64,000 bases of DNA. Origin: Bradyrhizobium sp. WSM1743. GTDB taxonomy: Bacteria > Pseudomonadota > Alphaproteobacteria > Rhizobiales > Xanthobacteraceae. How positions within the stretch are numbered: position 1 is the stretch's first letter; each line of letters starts with the position of its first letter. This document shows, piece by piece, positions 8,843 through 18,556 of the stretch. The stretch spans positions 1 through 64,000 of the forward strand of contig NZ_AXAZ01000010.1 of assembly GCF_000473065.1 (NCBI RefSeq), written 5' to 3'. Below the pieces are notes generated by a model, which ran no database searches, was not told where the DNA came from, and saw nothing but the letters and a program-made list of their open reading frames with translations. A program made the translations under genes and the position numbers.

Positions 8843-9901
8843 TCACCCGAACAGCTTCATCGGATCGGCCGCCTTCTGCTTCAACTGCTCGAAGCGGCAT
8901 TGCCGCGGCGCCTTGTCGGGGCGCCAGCGCAGGATCGAGGTGCCGTGGCGGAAACGCTCGCCGCTGAAATGATCGTAGCAGACCTCGATCACCAGCTTCG
9001 GCTTCAGCGGGCACCATTTGGCCGAGCGCTCGGTCGACCAGCGGCTCGGTCCACCCGGCGCATTGCCGGTGAAGCCGGGCTCGCCAATCAATGCCTCGAG
9101 CCGATCGGTCAAGGCCGGCTTCTCCTCTGCCTTGATAGCCGAGGTGAAGCCGACATGGTGCAGCAAGCCCTTATCGTCGTAGAGACCGAGCAGCAGCGAG
9201 CCGACGACTTTCCGGCCGACGATCTTGTTGGTGGCGTAGCGGAAGCCGCCGACCACGCAATCGGCGCTACGGAATTTCTTGATCTTCTGCATGCCGTCGC
9301 GCGTGCCGGCCTGGTAGGGCAGGTCGATGCGCTTGGCGATGACGCCGTCCGAGCCGCCGCCGGATTGCGCCAACCATTTCTTGGCGGTGGCGTAGCTGGC
9401 CGTCGCCGGCGAAAGACGGAAGATGCTGCCTTTGAGGTTGGCCCGTGTGAAGGCTTCCAGCGTCGGCCGGCGCTCGCGCAGCGCCTTCGCAGCCAGGCCT
9501 TTCTCCCGCGACGTCGCGAGTAAATCGAAAACAAGATAGAGCGCCGGTGTCTCCACCGAGAGCTTCTTCACGCGGCTCGCAGCCGGATGAATGCGTTGCA
9601 GCAGCGCCTCAAAGGAAAAGCTCTTGCCGTGCGGCACGACGAGCTCGCCGTCGAGCGTGAAGCGATCAGCTTTCAACTTAAGCGCAGCGGCGACGATCTC
9701 GGGGAAATAGCGCGCGAGGTCCTCGCCGGATTTCGAGCGCAGGTCGACGTCGCCGCCGTCGCGCGACAGCAGGCAGCGGAAGCCGTCCCACTTGGGTTCA
9801 TATTGCCAGTCCTTGCCGCGCGGGATCTCGTCGACCGAACGCGCCTCCATCGCGACGAGAGGGCTCGATCTTCGGACGCGCTTTGCGGGAGGAGCTGGCA
9901 A
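8843..9901 (-). CDS. ATP-dependent DNA ligase, LigC/LigD ligase-domain type
   Basis: The 352-residue product has the nucleotidyltransferase motif YEPKWDGFRC, with Lys37 as the adenylated lysine. FTLDGELVV (motif III), VFDLLAT (IIIa), SDGVIAKRID (motif IV) and QKIKKFRSADCVVGGF (motif V) follow. An OB-fold domain covers about residues 230-350. It lacks the polymerase and phosphoesterase parts of full LigD, so it resembles stand-alone LigC-type ligases used in end joining or gap repair. No ku gene is nearby. The start used is a TTG; an in-frame ATG at 9850 would also keep motif I. Confidence 0.85.
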   Translation of the reverse strand: MPAPPAKRVRRSSPLVAMEARSVDEIPRGKDWQYEPKWDGFRCLLSRDGGDVDLRSKSGEDLARYFPEIVAAALKLKADRFTLDGELVVPHGKSFSFEALLQRIHPAASRVKKLSVETPALYLVFDLLATSREKGLAAKALRERRPTLEAFTRANLKGSIFRLSPATASYATAKKWLAQSGGGSDGVIAKRIDLPYQAGTRDGMQKIKKFRSADCVVGGFRYATNKIVGRKVVGSLLLGLYDDKGLLHHVGFTSAIKAEEKPALTDRLEALIGEPGFTGNAPGGPSRWSTERSAKWCPLKPKLVIEVCYDHFSGERFRHGTSILRWRPDKAPRQCRFEQLKQKAADPMKLFG

Positions 9902-9941
9902 GGGCGGGACTCGTCATACGCTGAACACGTCCCATCAACGC

Positions 9942-9969
9942 AAAACGGCCGGCTTTCGCCGGCCGTTTT
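9942..9969 (-). terminator. Rho-independent terminator after trxA
   Basis: A symmetrical hairpin, AAAACGGCCGGC (9942-9953) and GCCGGCCGTTTT (9958-9969) around a four-base loop, reads GAAA in the loop and ends in TTTT on the minus strand. It lies 26 bases after trxA and just upstream of the ligase start. It could work in both directions. Confidence 0.85.
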
Positions 9970-9994
9970 CGAAAATAATCCTGCGCGAGGCAGA

Positions 9995-10315
9995 TCACAC
10001 CGCGGAGGTGATCCACTGCTGGAGCTTCGCCTTCGGCGCGGCGCCGACTTGGCGCGAGGCCATCTCGCCGCCCTTGAAGATCATCAGGGTCGGGATCGAC
10101 ATCACGCCGTATTTGGACGCGGTCTTCGGGCTCTCGTCGACGTTGAGCTTGACGATCTTGACCTTGTCGCCCATCGCACCGGCGATCTCGTCGAGCGCGG
10201 GCGCGATCATGCGGCAGGGGCCGCACCATTCGGCCCAGAAATCGACGACCACGGGGCCGTTCGCCTTGAGCACTTCGGCTTCGAAATCGGCGTCGGAAAC
10301 CTTGCTAACGGCCAT
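9995..10315 (-). CDS. trxA: Thioredoxin 1
   Basis: A cytoplasmic disulfide reductase. The 106-residue product has the exact active site [10 protein letters not shown] with Cys31 and Cys34, the buried Asp in VVVDFWAEW, and the cis-proline region [12 protein letters not shown]. Length and motif match canonical TrxA. It lies 71 bp after addA on the same strand, a conserved neighbour in this group, and is followed by a strong terminator. Confidence 0.96.
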   Translation of the reverse strand: MAVSKVSDADFEAEVLKANGPVVVDFWAEWCGPCRMIAPALDEIAGAMGDKVKIVKLNVDESPKTASKYGVMSIPTLMIFKGGEMASRQVGAAPKAKLQQWITSAV

Positions 10316-10385
10316 TGGGAGTACCTCACTCGGTTGAAAGAGAATCGGCGCGACCTGGAATCGCGCCCGGGATCATGCGGTCAAC

Positions 10386-13300
10386 CTATGAACGGCTCCT
10401 TGCCGGGTCAAGGACGCTCACACCGAGATGAAGGGATGCCAGCGCCGCGTCCAGCGCGGGGGCCGAAATCTCCATATATTCAAGGGCCTCGGTCCAGAGC
10501 AGCACGGCCCGGATGGGCTTTTGGGGATAAAGCCGCGCCAGCACCGCGCGGTACAGCGCAAGCTGGCGGACATAGGCCGCGGGCGCCTCAGCCGCGCTTT
10601 TGGGAGCTGCCTGGTTGGTCTTGAAATCGATGATCAGGACCTCCTCGGGGCCAACGACCAGCCGGTCGATCTGCCCTGACACCAGCGCAGGCGGTCGGCC
10701 CGGCCGCTCCAGCCGGCCGGCAATGGCGACCTCCGCTCGGCTGCCGGCGCCAAACACCGGGGCAAACCGCGGCTCGGTGATCAAGGCGAGCACCTTGTCG
10801 ACCAGTGCGGTGCGGTCGGCCTCCACCCAGTCCGAGGCGTTGCGCGCCATGAAGCCGAGCGCGGCCTCGGGCCGGCGCTGCATGGCGATGTCGGGCAGGG
10901 ATTGCAGCAGACGGTGCACCAGCGTGCCGCGCTGCAGCGCCAGCGCGCGGGACTGGATTGATTCGCCTGATCGTACGCTGCGGCCCTCCTCGGCAGACTG
11001 GCCCGAGGGACGCACGGGATCGTCATCCATGGTCTCGCGCGGCGCCGGTGTCCGCAGCCAGTCCGGTAACGCGATGGTCTGGTGCACTGACGTCGCCGGC
11101 GTGCCGAGTGCCGCGACATCCTCCGGCCGGGCGAATCGGGTCACCCTGCCGAGCGGCGTCTCGATTACCTGCTTGTCGAGGCCTGAGCCGGCGAGCCCGG
11201 TGTCGATGAGGTCGTACCAGCTCAGCTTGCGCACCGTCTTCATGTTGCCGGGCATGCAGCCGCCAACGATGAGGCGATCGGCCGCGCGCGTCATCGCGAC
11301 ATAGAGCAGGCGGCGATACTCGTCCTCGGTCTCCTCGATCATCGCCTTGCGCGCCTCGGCAACGGGCTTGGGATCGTCCGCCTTTCGCCCGGCCCAGACC
11401 ACGATCTCGCCGCCATTGCCGCGCGGCACCTGGATCAGCCGCAGCCGCTGCGAATCCGCGGGCGACGACGTGGTGTCGACCATGAACACCACGGAGGCCT
11501 CCAGGCCCTTGGCGCCGTGCACGGTCATCACGCGCACCTCGTCGCGCGAGATCTCCATGTCGCGCTTCACCTCGGTGTCGGCCGAACGCAGCCAGGCCAT
11601 GAAGCCCTGCAGCGAGGCCGGCGCCTTGCGCTCGTAATTCAGCGCCAGCTCCAGGAATTCGTCGAGCGCATCGTTAGCCTCATGGCCGAGACGGCGCAGG
11701 ATGCGGGCGCGGCCGCCATCGCCCCCGAGCAGCCAGGCGTAGAAGGCGAACGGCGTCTCCTCGCGGGCGAGGATCTCGCAGGCTTCCAGGCGCCGCAACG
11801 CCGTCGCGAACTTCTCGCTTCCAGCTGCATGCTCACCGAGCGCGCGGCGTAGCGACCCCTTGCGATTATGGGCAAGCTGAAACAAATCGTCGTCGTCGAG
11901 CCCGAACAGCGGGCTCTTCAGTGCCACCGCGAGTGCGAGATCGTCCTGCGGCAGCAGCAGCGCGTCCGCAAGGTTCATCAAGTCGATGATCGCGATATGC
12001 TCGGTCAGCTTGAGCCGGTCGGCGCCGGCGACCGGAATGCCGGCGTGCTTCAGCGCCTGGATCACGGCGTCGAACGCGTTGCCGCGCCGGCGCACCAGGA
12101 TCAGCATGTCGCCATAACGCAGCGGACGGCGCTCGCCCTCGTGGCCCGTCAGCGTGCCGCTCTCGACCAGCCGCTTGATCTCGGCCTGGATGCGGCGGGC
12201 GAGCTTGACCTCGGGACTGGTGACGGCGACGCCGTCGAACGGCGCGCGCCAGCCCTCGATGTCCTGCCGATCGTCGGCCTCGGCGAGATCCCACAGTTCG
12301 ATCACGCTCGGGCCGGCGTCCGCGAGCGCATTGTGCAGGGGATGACCGATCTCGACCGAGTGGATGCTCTTGTAGATATCCGGTTCGCGGAAGACGTGGT
12401 CGACTGAGTGCAGGATCGTCGCGCCCGAGCGGAACGAATAAGTGAAGGCGACCGGATCGAATTTCAGCCCGGCGGCGGTGAACTTGCGATGCAGCTCGCG
12501 TCGGCGCGCATCGAATTCATGGGGGGCAGCGCCCTGGAATGAGAAGATCGACTGCTTCTCGTCGCCGACGGCGAAGATGGTGCGGTTGAGCCCCTCGCGC
12601 GCGCCCTCGCCGGCGGTGAACTCGGAGATGATGTGCGCGACGATGTCCCATTGCCGCGGGCTGGTGTCCTGGGCCTCGTCGATCAGGACGTGATCGACGC
12701 CGCGGTCGAGCTTGTAGTGCACCCAACTCGAGGAGACGCGATCCAGCATCGCCAGCGTCTTGTCGATGAGGTCGTCATAATCGAGCAGCCCGCGCTCCTG
12801 CTTCTCGCGGCGGTAGTTCGCGGCAGCCGCGGTCGCGATGTGGAGCAGGGCCGCGGTACGGTCGCGCATGGTCACGGCGCGGCGCTTCTCGATCAATCCG
12901 CCGAGGCGCTGCGCCTCGGCTTCGAACAAGCGTGCGACGGACGGGTTGTGATCGCAAAACTTCTTGGTCAGGACCGCCTTGCGCGGCAGCTTGTCGTCGG
13001 TGAGGAAGACGCAGAGATAGGCATCGACCTGCGCGCTGCCGGAAAACACCTTGGCCTCGCGCAGGCGGGCCGCCTGGTCGTTGTCCGATTTGCTGCCGTC
13101 CTCCAGCGCGAATGCGATGTCGTCCCAGCGCGATCGCGGCAGGAACGGGCCATCCAGAATGTCCGTCTCGACGTCTTCGATCCGGTCGCTCGCGTCGACG
13201 CCGAGCACCGCGGCCATCTGCGCCGCTGCGGCCTCCGCATTGCCGGCCTCGTCGGTCCAGGCCATGAAATGGTCGCGACTGAGACAAGCCTCGCGCACGA

Positions 13301-13895
13301 CCTCCTTGAAGGTGACGTCGGCAGCGCTCGCCATTGCCGTCAGCAGTGCGCGGCCGGTGACGCTGTCGGGATCGCGCGCAGCCTCCAGCAGCACCTTCAG
13401 ATTGGCGCGCTCCATCATGTCGGTCTGGTCGCGCTCGTCGATGACCGAGAAGCGGGCGGGGACATTGGCCTCGAACGGAAATTGCTGGAGCAGGCGCGTG
13501 CACAGCGCGTGGATGGTCTGCACCTTCAAGCCGCCCGGCGTTTCCAGCGCACAGGCGAACAGTTTTCGCGCGTCGCGGCGCAGTTTTGCGCCGGGATGCG
13601 GGATGCCGACCGCACGGATCGCCGCGTCCAGCGCATCATCGTCCAGCGTCACCCAATGGCCGAGCGTGGTGAACACGCGCTCGGCCATATTGGCAGCGGC
13701 AGCCTTGGTGAAGGTGATGCAGAGAATCTTCTCCGGCGGCACGCCCGACAGCAAGAGGCGGATCACCCGCTGCACCAGCACATGGGTCTTGCCGGAGCCG
13801 GCATTGGCCGACACGAAGGCCGATGCGGTCGGATCGGACGCACGCGCCTGCCGTGCGCGCACCTCGTCGGGGATGGGACGCGGCAGCTTCACCAT
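10386..13895 (-). CDS. addA: Double-strand break repair helicase-nuclease AddA
   Basis: The helicase and 5'-strand nuclease subunit of AddAB, which processes double-strand ends for RecA. The UvrD-like motor has Walker A in SANAGSGKTHVLVQRV, motif Ia CITFTKAAAANM, Walker B DEAQDTSPRQWD, KQSIFSFQGA and MTVHGAKGLEA. A RecB-type nuclease domain closes the protein (SGQIDRLVV, LIIDFKTN, YVRQLALY). The ATG at 13895 overlaps the end of addB by 7 bp (ATGGTGA) and gives 1169 residues. A longer reading to 13928 would overlap addB further without reason. Confidence 0.95.
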   Translation of the reverse strand: MVKLPRPIPDEVRARQARASDPTASAFVSANAGSGKTHVLVQRVIRLLLSGVPPEKILCITFTKAAAANMAERVFTTLGHWVTLDDDALDAAIRAVGIPHPGAKLRRDARKLFACALETPGGLKVQTIHALCTRLLQQFPFEANVPARFSVIDERDQTDMMERANLKVLLEAARDPDSVTGRALLTAMASAADVTFKEVVREACLSRDHFMAWTDEAGNAEAAAAQMAAVLGVDASDRIEDVETDILDGPFLPRSRWDDIAFALEDGSKSDNDQAARLREAKVFSGSAQVDAYLCVFLTDDKLPRKAVLTKKFCDHNPSVARLFEAEAQRLGGLIEKRRAVTMRDRTAALLHIATAAAANYRREKQERGLLDYDDLIDKTLAMLDRVSSSWVHYKLDRGVDHVLIDEAQDTSPRQWDIVAHIISEFTAGEGAREGLNRTIFAVGDEKQSIFSFQGAAPHEFDARRRELHRKFTAAGLKFDPVAFTYSFRSGATILHSVDHVFREPDIYKSIHSVEIGHPLHNALADAGPSVIELWDLAEADDRQDIEGWRAPFDGVAVTSPEVKLARRIQAEIKRLVESGTLTGHEGERRPLRYGDMLILVRRRGNAFDAVIQALKHAGIPVAGADRLKLTEHIAIIDLMNLADALLLPQDDLALAVALKSPLFGLDDDDLFQLAHNRKGSLRRALGEHAAGSEKFATALRRLEACEILAREETPFAFYAWLLGGDGGRARILRRLGHEANDALDEFLELALNYERKAPASLQGFMAWLRSADTEVKRDMEISRDEVRVMTVHGAKGLEASVVFMVDTTSSPADSQRLRLIQVPRGNGGEIVVWAGRKADDPKPVAEARKAMIEETEDEYRRLLYVAMTRAADRLIVGGCMPGNMKTVRKLSWYDLIDTGLAGSGLDKQVIETPLGRVTRFARPEDVAALGTPATSVHQTIALPDWLRTPAPRETMDDDPVRPSGQSAEEGRSVRSGESIQSRALALQRGTLVHRLLQSLPDIAMQRRPEAALGFMARNASDWVEADRTALVDKVLALITEPRFAPVFGAGSRAEVAIAGRLERPGRPPALVSGQIDRLVVGPEEVLIIDFKTNQAAPKSAAEAPAAYVRQLALYRAVLARLYPQKPIRAVLLWTEALEYMEISAPALDAALASLHLGVSVLDPARSRS

Positions 13896-16800
13896 TCCTC
13901 GATCCCCAATCCGCCGGCAGCCGACCATTCCTTGATCCGCGCGAGATCGTCATATGTGCCGTAGCGATTCGCCCACATCGGCAGGTTCAACGAGGTGTAG
14001 GGCTGATTCTCGTCGTCGAAGGCGCGGATCAGGGCCTCCAGCTTGGCGCGTGCTTCGGCTGCTGCCGTATCCGGCGGCTGCGGCTCGTCCCCCGGCTTGT
14101 ACTTCAATTCGAGGATGCGTTCCTCGCCCGGCGGATTGTTGCCGCTCAGGCGGACATAGACGAGCTGGCTCACGGAGGAGCCGGCGTCGATATCAGGGAA
14201 ACCGCCCTCGCGCAGGATCGCGGCTTCCAGCGTGAGCTGCGGCGACAGGCCCATGCGGACCTGCTTGCCGGTGGGCGGCTGCCCGGTCTTGTAGTCGAGA
14301 ATGGCGTAGCTGCCGCCCTGGCGCCGCTCGATGCGGTCGGCGCGGGCGGAGAGCTTAAAGCTGCGCTGATGATCGAGCATGATCGAGATCTCGCCATGGG
14401 TCTCCGCGACGATCGCCTCGATCGCATCGCGCCGCGCCGTCTCCCATTCGCCGAACCAGCGCGCGATGCGCTGGAAGCGCGGCCACCACAGCGCCCGCGC
14501 CTCGGGTCGCTCCATCAGCGGCGCGAAATGCTTCTCGCCGATCGCGCGCAGCACGCGCGCGGGATCGTCGGGCAGACGCGTCGCATAAACTTCCGTGAAT
14601 TCGCCGATCGCTTCGTGAATCGCCGAGCCGCGGTCGGCGGCCGACAGCGGCATGTCGACAGGATCGAGCGCATCGAGCCGCAGAATATACCTGGCATAGA
14701 TCGTGTAGGGATCGCGCAGCCAGTCCTCGATCGCAGTGACGGACATTTTCAACGGCCGCGTCGCGCGCGGCGGTCGCGGCTCCGGCTGCTTGACCGGCCT
14801 GACCTCGTCGGGCTGGTCCAGTGCGGCCGCGAACTGCACATATTTCTCGCCGGCGCGAATGGCCGCCTTCCAGAGCTCGTCGCCCGCCACCGCCTCCAGC
14901 CGATGCAGGAAGCGCGAGGCCACCGCCGGCGCGCCGCCGGCCTTGGCCGAGTGGGTGAGGATCACTTCATCCCCGCCGAGCAGCTGCGCGAAGTCATGGG
15001 CGGAGAGGCCGATGCGGCGCTCCGGCAGATCGAGCCCGAGTTCGTGCCGCATCGGCCGGCTGAGCCAGGGATCGATGCGTGGCGCCGGCGGCCAGACGCC
15101 TTCGATCAGGCCGCCCACGATGATGCGGTCGGCCTGCATCAGGCGCGACTCCAGCGGGCCGTAGATCTGCAAGCGCGCGCCCGGCCTGTCGCGACGCCGC
15201 ACCGCGCGATCGCCGAACGCAGTCTGGAAGACGTCGGAGTAATCCGGCAGCGGCACCATCAATCCGCTGGTCGTGCCGCCGCGCAGGAGATCGTCAAAGG
15301 CGCTGGCGAGCGAAAGACCATCGCGCTCCTCGAAGGCAAGCGGGATGCCCTGCTCGTCGCGCGACAGCTCGATCATGATCTCGCGATGGCGGTGTGCCAG
15401 CTCGGCAAAGTCATACGGCTTCGAGGGCGGCAGGCTCTCGATCGGCGCCAATGCCTTTTGCAGGGCATCGATCAGAGTTTGGATGCGATCGAGATCCTCG
15501 GCCTTGAGACGCGCGCGGGGCTCGGCCTTGTGGAGCGCGGAGACCTCGCTGCGCCACAGCTTTGCCAGCTCGTCGCGAAAACGATTGAACTCGCGCAAGG
15601 GGCCTGCGGTGCCCGCCGGCGGGCGTGTGCCGCGCAGCACGGCAAGCTCGAGGCCCTCGATCGCCGTCTTCCACCCGCCCGCCGCACGGCCGAGCCGGCA
15701 CAGCGGATGCTTCAGCATCGCCAGCAATGTCGGCGGCTCCAGGCCCTCGGTCGCCGCCTCTGCCGCGAGGCGAGCAAAAGTGCCGGCGGATGCTTCCATC
15801 AAGACGTCGCCGCCGGAATCGTCGAAGGCGAGATCCCATCGGGTCAGCGCGGCCATCACCCGCCGCGCCAACGCGCGATCCGGTGTCACCAGCGCCGCCG
15901 ATTTGTCGAGATGCCGCGCCTCACGCATCGCAATCGCGATCGCGAGCGCTTCCATTTCAGGATTGGGGGCTTCGACGACCGCGAGATTTTTCATGCCGCC
16001 CGCGATTTTTGCGGCGACCTCAGGCTGCTTCAGCCGGTCGTGCCAGACTTCGGTCTTGGCCGACGGCCGCATCGATTCGGACGCGAGCAGGTCGCGGCCG
16101 CCTTCCGCCGCCGGCTGAAGAATCTCGACGTCGCTGCGCTTGATGCCGAAGCGCTGCAGCAGCGCATGCATGGCATATTGCGGATGGTTCGAGGCCGGAT
16201 GCTCGGCGAATTTGCCGAGCGAGTCGCGCACGCCGCCGATGCTGCGCCAGGCGTCGTCGTCGAGATCGGTGTCGAGGCCCGGTAGCACCACCGCGCCATG
16301 CGGCAGCGCGGCGACGGCATGGAGGAATTTCGCGGTAGCCGGCATCGAGCCGGTCGAGCCCGCTGCGATCACCGGCCCGTTCGGATGCGTGGTCAGGCGC
16401 CTCGCCTCCGCCGCGATCAGGAGATCGCGCCGCGCGGCCGGCTCGATGCGGTTGATCTCGGCGAGATGATTGGGCCAGGCAATGCGGGCGATGCGCAAAA
16501 ATTCGAGCGAGTGCTGCCAGTAACGGTCGAGGTTATCCGGCACCAGGCCGTCGAGCGCGCTCCAGTCGACACCGCGCGTGACCATGTCGTCGATCAGGCG
16601 CGCGAGATCGCCGGCGAGAGCAAGCGTCGAGGCGGGGCCGCCCACCACCAGCGGCGCTAGTACCGGGCCCTTGGCCCAGGCGGCGACGAGCTGCGCCAGC
16701 GTCAGCCGCCGGTCGAGTTCGCCGAGCCGTGGCGGAATGTCGAGCGGCGCGGCGCCGGAAAACTGTTCGCTCTCGTCGGCGAAAGCGAGCTCGTCCTCGT

Positions 16801-17035
16801 CGATATCGCCGAGCGCGACGATGCGCGGCAGCACCACCGCGTCCGATTTCATCTCGTCGAGAAAGATCTCACGCACGACGCGCATCGCGCGCCTGGTCGG
16901 CAGATAGAGCGTGGCATCGGCCAGCCGCGCCGGTTCCTTGCGCGCCTCGAAGCCGTCCACCAGCCGGCCATCGAGCAGGGCCGTGACGACCGTGCGCAGG
17001 AACGGAACTGAGATGGGAACGCTGAAAACGCGCAT
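13889..17035 (-). CDS. addB: Double-strand break repair protein AddB
   Basis: The partner of AddA, with an inactive helicase-like region and an active nuclease. The 1048-residue product matches the alphaproteobacterial AddB type. It has an early TLYLPTRRAMRVVREIF region, RLQIYGPLESRLMQADRIIVGGLIEGVWPP in the middle, and a C-terminal RecB-family nuclease (SARADRIERR, ILDYKTGQPP, LSPQLTLEAAIL). It lies upstream of addA with a 7-bp overlap, so both subunits are made together. murU lies 275 bp upstream on the same strand, with a palindromic repeat between. Confidence 0.94.
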   Translation of the reverse strand: MRVFSVPISVPFLRTVVTALLDGRLVDGFEARKEPARLADATLYLPTRRAMRVVREIFLDEMKSDAVVLPRIVALGDIDEDELAFADESEQFSGAAPLDIPPRLGELDRRLTLAQLVAAWAKGPVLAPLVVGGPASTLALAGDLARLIDDMVTRGVDWSALDGLVPDNLDRYWQHSLEFLRIARIAWPNHLAEINRIEPAARRDLLIAAEARRLTTHPNGPVIAAGSTGSMPATAKFLHAVAALPHGAVVLPGLDTDLDDDAWRSIGGVRDSLGKFAEHPASNHPQYAMHALLQRFGIKRSDVEILQPAAEGGRDLLASESMRPSAKTEVWHDRLKQPEVAAKIAGGMKNLAVVEAPNPEMEALAIAIAMREARHLDKSAALVTPDRALARRVMAALTRWDLAFDDSGGDVLMEASAGTFARLAAEAATEGLEPPTLLAMLKHPLCRLGRAAGGWKTAIEGLELAVLRGTRPPAGTAGPLREFNRFRDELAKLWRSEVSALHKAEPRARLKAEDLDRIQTLIDALQKALAPIESLPPSKPYDFAELAHRHREIMIELSRDEQGIPLAFEERDGLSLASAFDDLLRGGTTSGLMVPLPDYSDVFQTAFGDRAVRRRDRPGARLQIYGPLESRLMQADRIIVGGLIEGVWPPAPRIDPWLSRPMRHELGLDLPERRIGLSAHDFAQLLGGDEVILTHSAKAGGAPAVASRFLHRLEAVAGDELWKAAIRAGEKYVQFAAALDQPDEVRPVKQPEPRPPRATRPLKMSVTAIEDWLRDPYTIYARYILRLDALDPVDMPLSAADRGSAIHEAIGEFTEVYATRLPDDPARVLRAIGEKHFAPLMERPEARALWWPRFQRIARWFGEWETARRDAIEAIVAETHGEISIMLDHQRSFKLSARADRIERRQGGSYAILDYKTGQPPTGKQVRMGLSPQLTLEAAILREGGFPDIDAGSSVSQLVYVRLSGNNPPGEERILELKYKPGDEPQPPDTAAAEARAKLEALIRAFDDENQPYTSLNLPMWANRYGTYDDLARIKEWSAAGGLGIEEW

Positions 17036-17130
17036 GGGCTGCCTGATTCGGGAATCAGGGCAATATAGGCAGGCGGGGTCAAATGGTCATGGGTGGGAGT
17101 GAGTCATCCCCGCTGTTCGCGAGACCTCCG

Positions 17131-17306
17131 CTCTCGTGCCCCGGACGCAGCGCAGCACGTAGTGATGCGCTGCTGAGCCGGGGCCCAGTACTTCGTTCCG
17201 CAAGTGAGGATGGGCTGGGTCCCGACTCTGCGGAGCGGCACCGTAGCGCGTCAAAGACGCGCGTAAACGCGCTTATGGCGCCGCACCGCGTCCGGGACAC
17301 GAGAGC
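17131..17306. repeat. Palindromic intergenic repeat (CCCGGAC family)
   Basis: Outer arms CTCTCGTGCCCCGGAC and GTCCGGGACACGAGAG differ at one base pair; inner arms GAGCCGGGGCCCAG and CTGGGTCCCGACTC are also present. It fills the space between murU and addB, so any readthrough from murU into addB would carry this hairpin. Confidence 0.75.
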
Positions 17307-17310
17307 GGCC

Positions 17311-18033
17311 CTACGCCACGCTCTCCAGGAACGCCTCTTCCGCGGCATGCACGGCATCGGGCGTGCCGACATGCATCCAGACGCCGTCGAGGCGGAGGCC
17401 GAACAGCCGCTCCTGCTCGTTGGCGCGGTCGAACATTTTTGTCAGCGAGAACTCGCCTTTGGGCGCATCCGCGAAGATCGACGGGGACATGATCGCGGCG
17501 CCGGCATAGACGAACGGCACGACCTCTTTTTCCTTGCGCTTGCGCAGGGCGCCGTCGGGCAGCATGCCGTAATCGCCGCGACCGCTATAGCCGATGCTGG
17601 TTGCGGTCGGCGCCATCAGCAGCAGAATATCCATGCGATCAGGGTCGAAATTTTCAGCGAGCCGCGTTAGGTTCGAGCGCACGCCGTCGATCCACAGCGT
17701 GTCGGAATTGACGTGGAAGAACGGCGCGTCGCCGAGCAGCGGCAGCGCCTTGACCACGCCGCCGCCGGTGCCGAGCACCTGGTCGCGCTCGTCCGAGATG
17801 ATCACACGTGGAAGCTGACGCGATGCGACGTGGTCGATGATCTGGTCCGGCAGGTAGTGCACGTTGACCACCGCCTCGCTCACGCCGGCCCGGCCGAGCT
17901 TGTCGAGCACGTGGTCGAGCAGCGGCTGGCCCGCCACCGGCACCATTGGCTTCGGCATCTTGTCCGTCAGGGGGCGCATGCGCAGGCCAAACCCTGCGGC
18001 GAGCACCATGGCTTTGGTCGGCTTGACGGACAT
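17311..18033 (-). CDS. murU: Nucleotidyltransferase, MurU-like (MurNAc-1-phosphate uridylyltransferase)
   Basis: The sugar-phosphate nucleotidyltransferase signature AAGFGLRMRPLTDKMPKPM is at the N-terminus. GQPLLDHVLDKL, VLGTGGGVVKALPLLG and FFHVNSDTLWIDG (metal-binding Asp) follow, in a 240-residue single-domain protein. Such sequences are often annotated as mannose-1-phosphate guanylyltransferase. I prefer MurU because an AmgK-like MurNAc kinase is encoded two genes upstream; AmgK and MurU together recycle MurNAc to UDP-MurNAc. The start at 18033 (MSVKPTKAMVLAAG) is chosen over 18078 because it begins the fold directly. Confidence 0.8.
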   Translation of the reverse strand: MSVKPTKAMVLAAGFGLRMRPLTDKMPKPMVPVAGQPLLDHVLDKLGRAGVSEAVVNVHYLPDQIIDHVASRQLPRVIISDERDQVLGTGGGVVKALPLLGDAPFFHVNSDTLWIDGVRSNLTRLAENFDPDRMDILLLMAPTATSIGYSGRGDYGMLPDGALRKRKEKEVVPFVYAGAAIMSPSIFADAPKGEFSLTKMFDRANEQERLFGLRLDGVWMHVGTPDAVHAAEEAFLESVA

Positions 18034-18152
18034 CCTTTGCTTTCTCAGAACTTTCGTGTTCGCAGCAAATCCTAGCACGGGACTTGATCAGCCGCACCGC
18101 GTCTCAACCGCCTTAGCCACCCGCCGTGACGGTTGTACGACGGGTGTTGCCG

Positions 18153-18470
18153 TCATGCCCCAATGGCTGTGGAACGTGCCTTTTTCTTCTTGTCACCGAC
18201 CTTGAGGAAATTGACGCCGATCTGGTCGCCATTGACCCAGGCCAGTTCGCAGCGCCGGTACGCAAGTCCCGTGGACGACAGCAGCAGGAAGAATTCCTTC
18301 AGGTGCAGGCCTTCGACCGAACCGTCGATGGTCAGCTTGGCGCCGCTCTCGGAGACGTCCTCCATGGTGCAGTCGCGCCGCCAGGTGCCGTCGATTCCCA
18401 TCATCTGGGCCGGAATGCCGCGTTCGAAAACAACCCGGCTGTTGCCGCGCGGGTCCGTCTTAACCGCCAT
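18153..18470 (-). CDS. PilZ domain protein, possible c-di-GMP receptor
   Basis: A 105-residue single-domain protein. The second PilZ motif D-x-S-x-x-G is clear in MEDVSESGAKL (Asp38, Ser40, Gly43). An Arg-rich segment precedes it (RGNSRVVFERG), but the usual RxxxR spacing is only roughly met, so nucleotide binding is uncertain. A Lys-rich tail (KVGDKKKKARS) follows. GGAG lies close to the ATG. It sits between murU and tsaE-amgK on the same strand with 86- and 119-bp gaps. Its target is unknown. Confidence 0.8.
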   Translation of the reverse strand: MAVKTDPRGNSRVVFERGIPAQMMGIDGTWRRDCTMEDVSESGAKLTIDGSVEGLHLKEFFLLLSSTGLAYRRCELAWVNGDQIGVNFLKVGDKKKKARSTAIGA

Positions 18471-18556
18471 CTGCTCCGCTCCAGCCCGTATCTATCCGGC
18501 TGCCTCGCCGCCAGAATACCGAGGTCTTGGCTAACAGCCGGTAAATCGGGCCCGAA

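Noticed and set aside
12633-13964. 443-residue open frame antisense to addA
   Set aside because: It covers the addA helicase motifs on the opposite strand and shows no protein family features.
13823-16285. 820-residue open frame antisense to addB
   Set aside because: Its composition (Arg, Ala, Gly, Gln-rich) is that of a shadow frame in GC-rich DNA, and addB is well supported by nuclease motifs.
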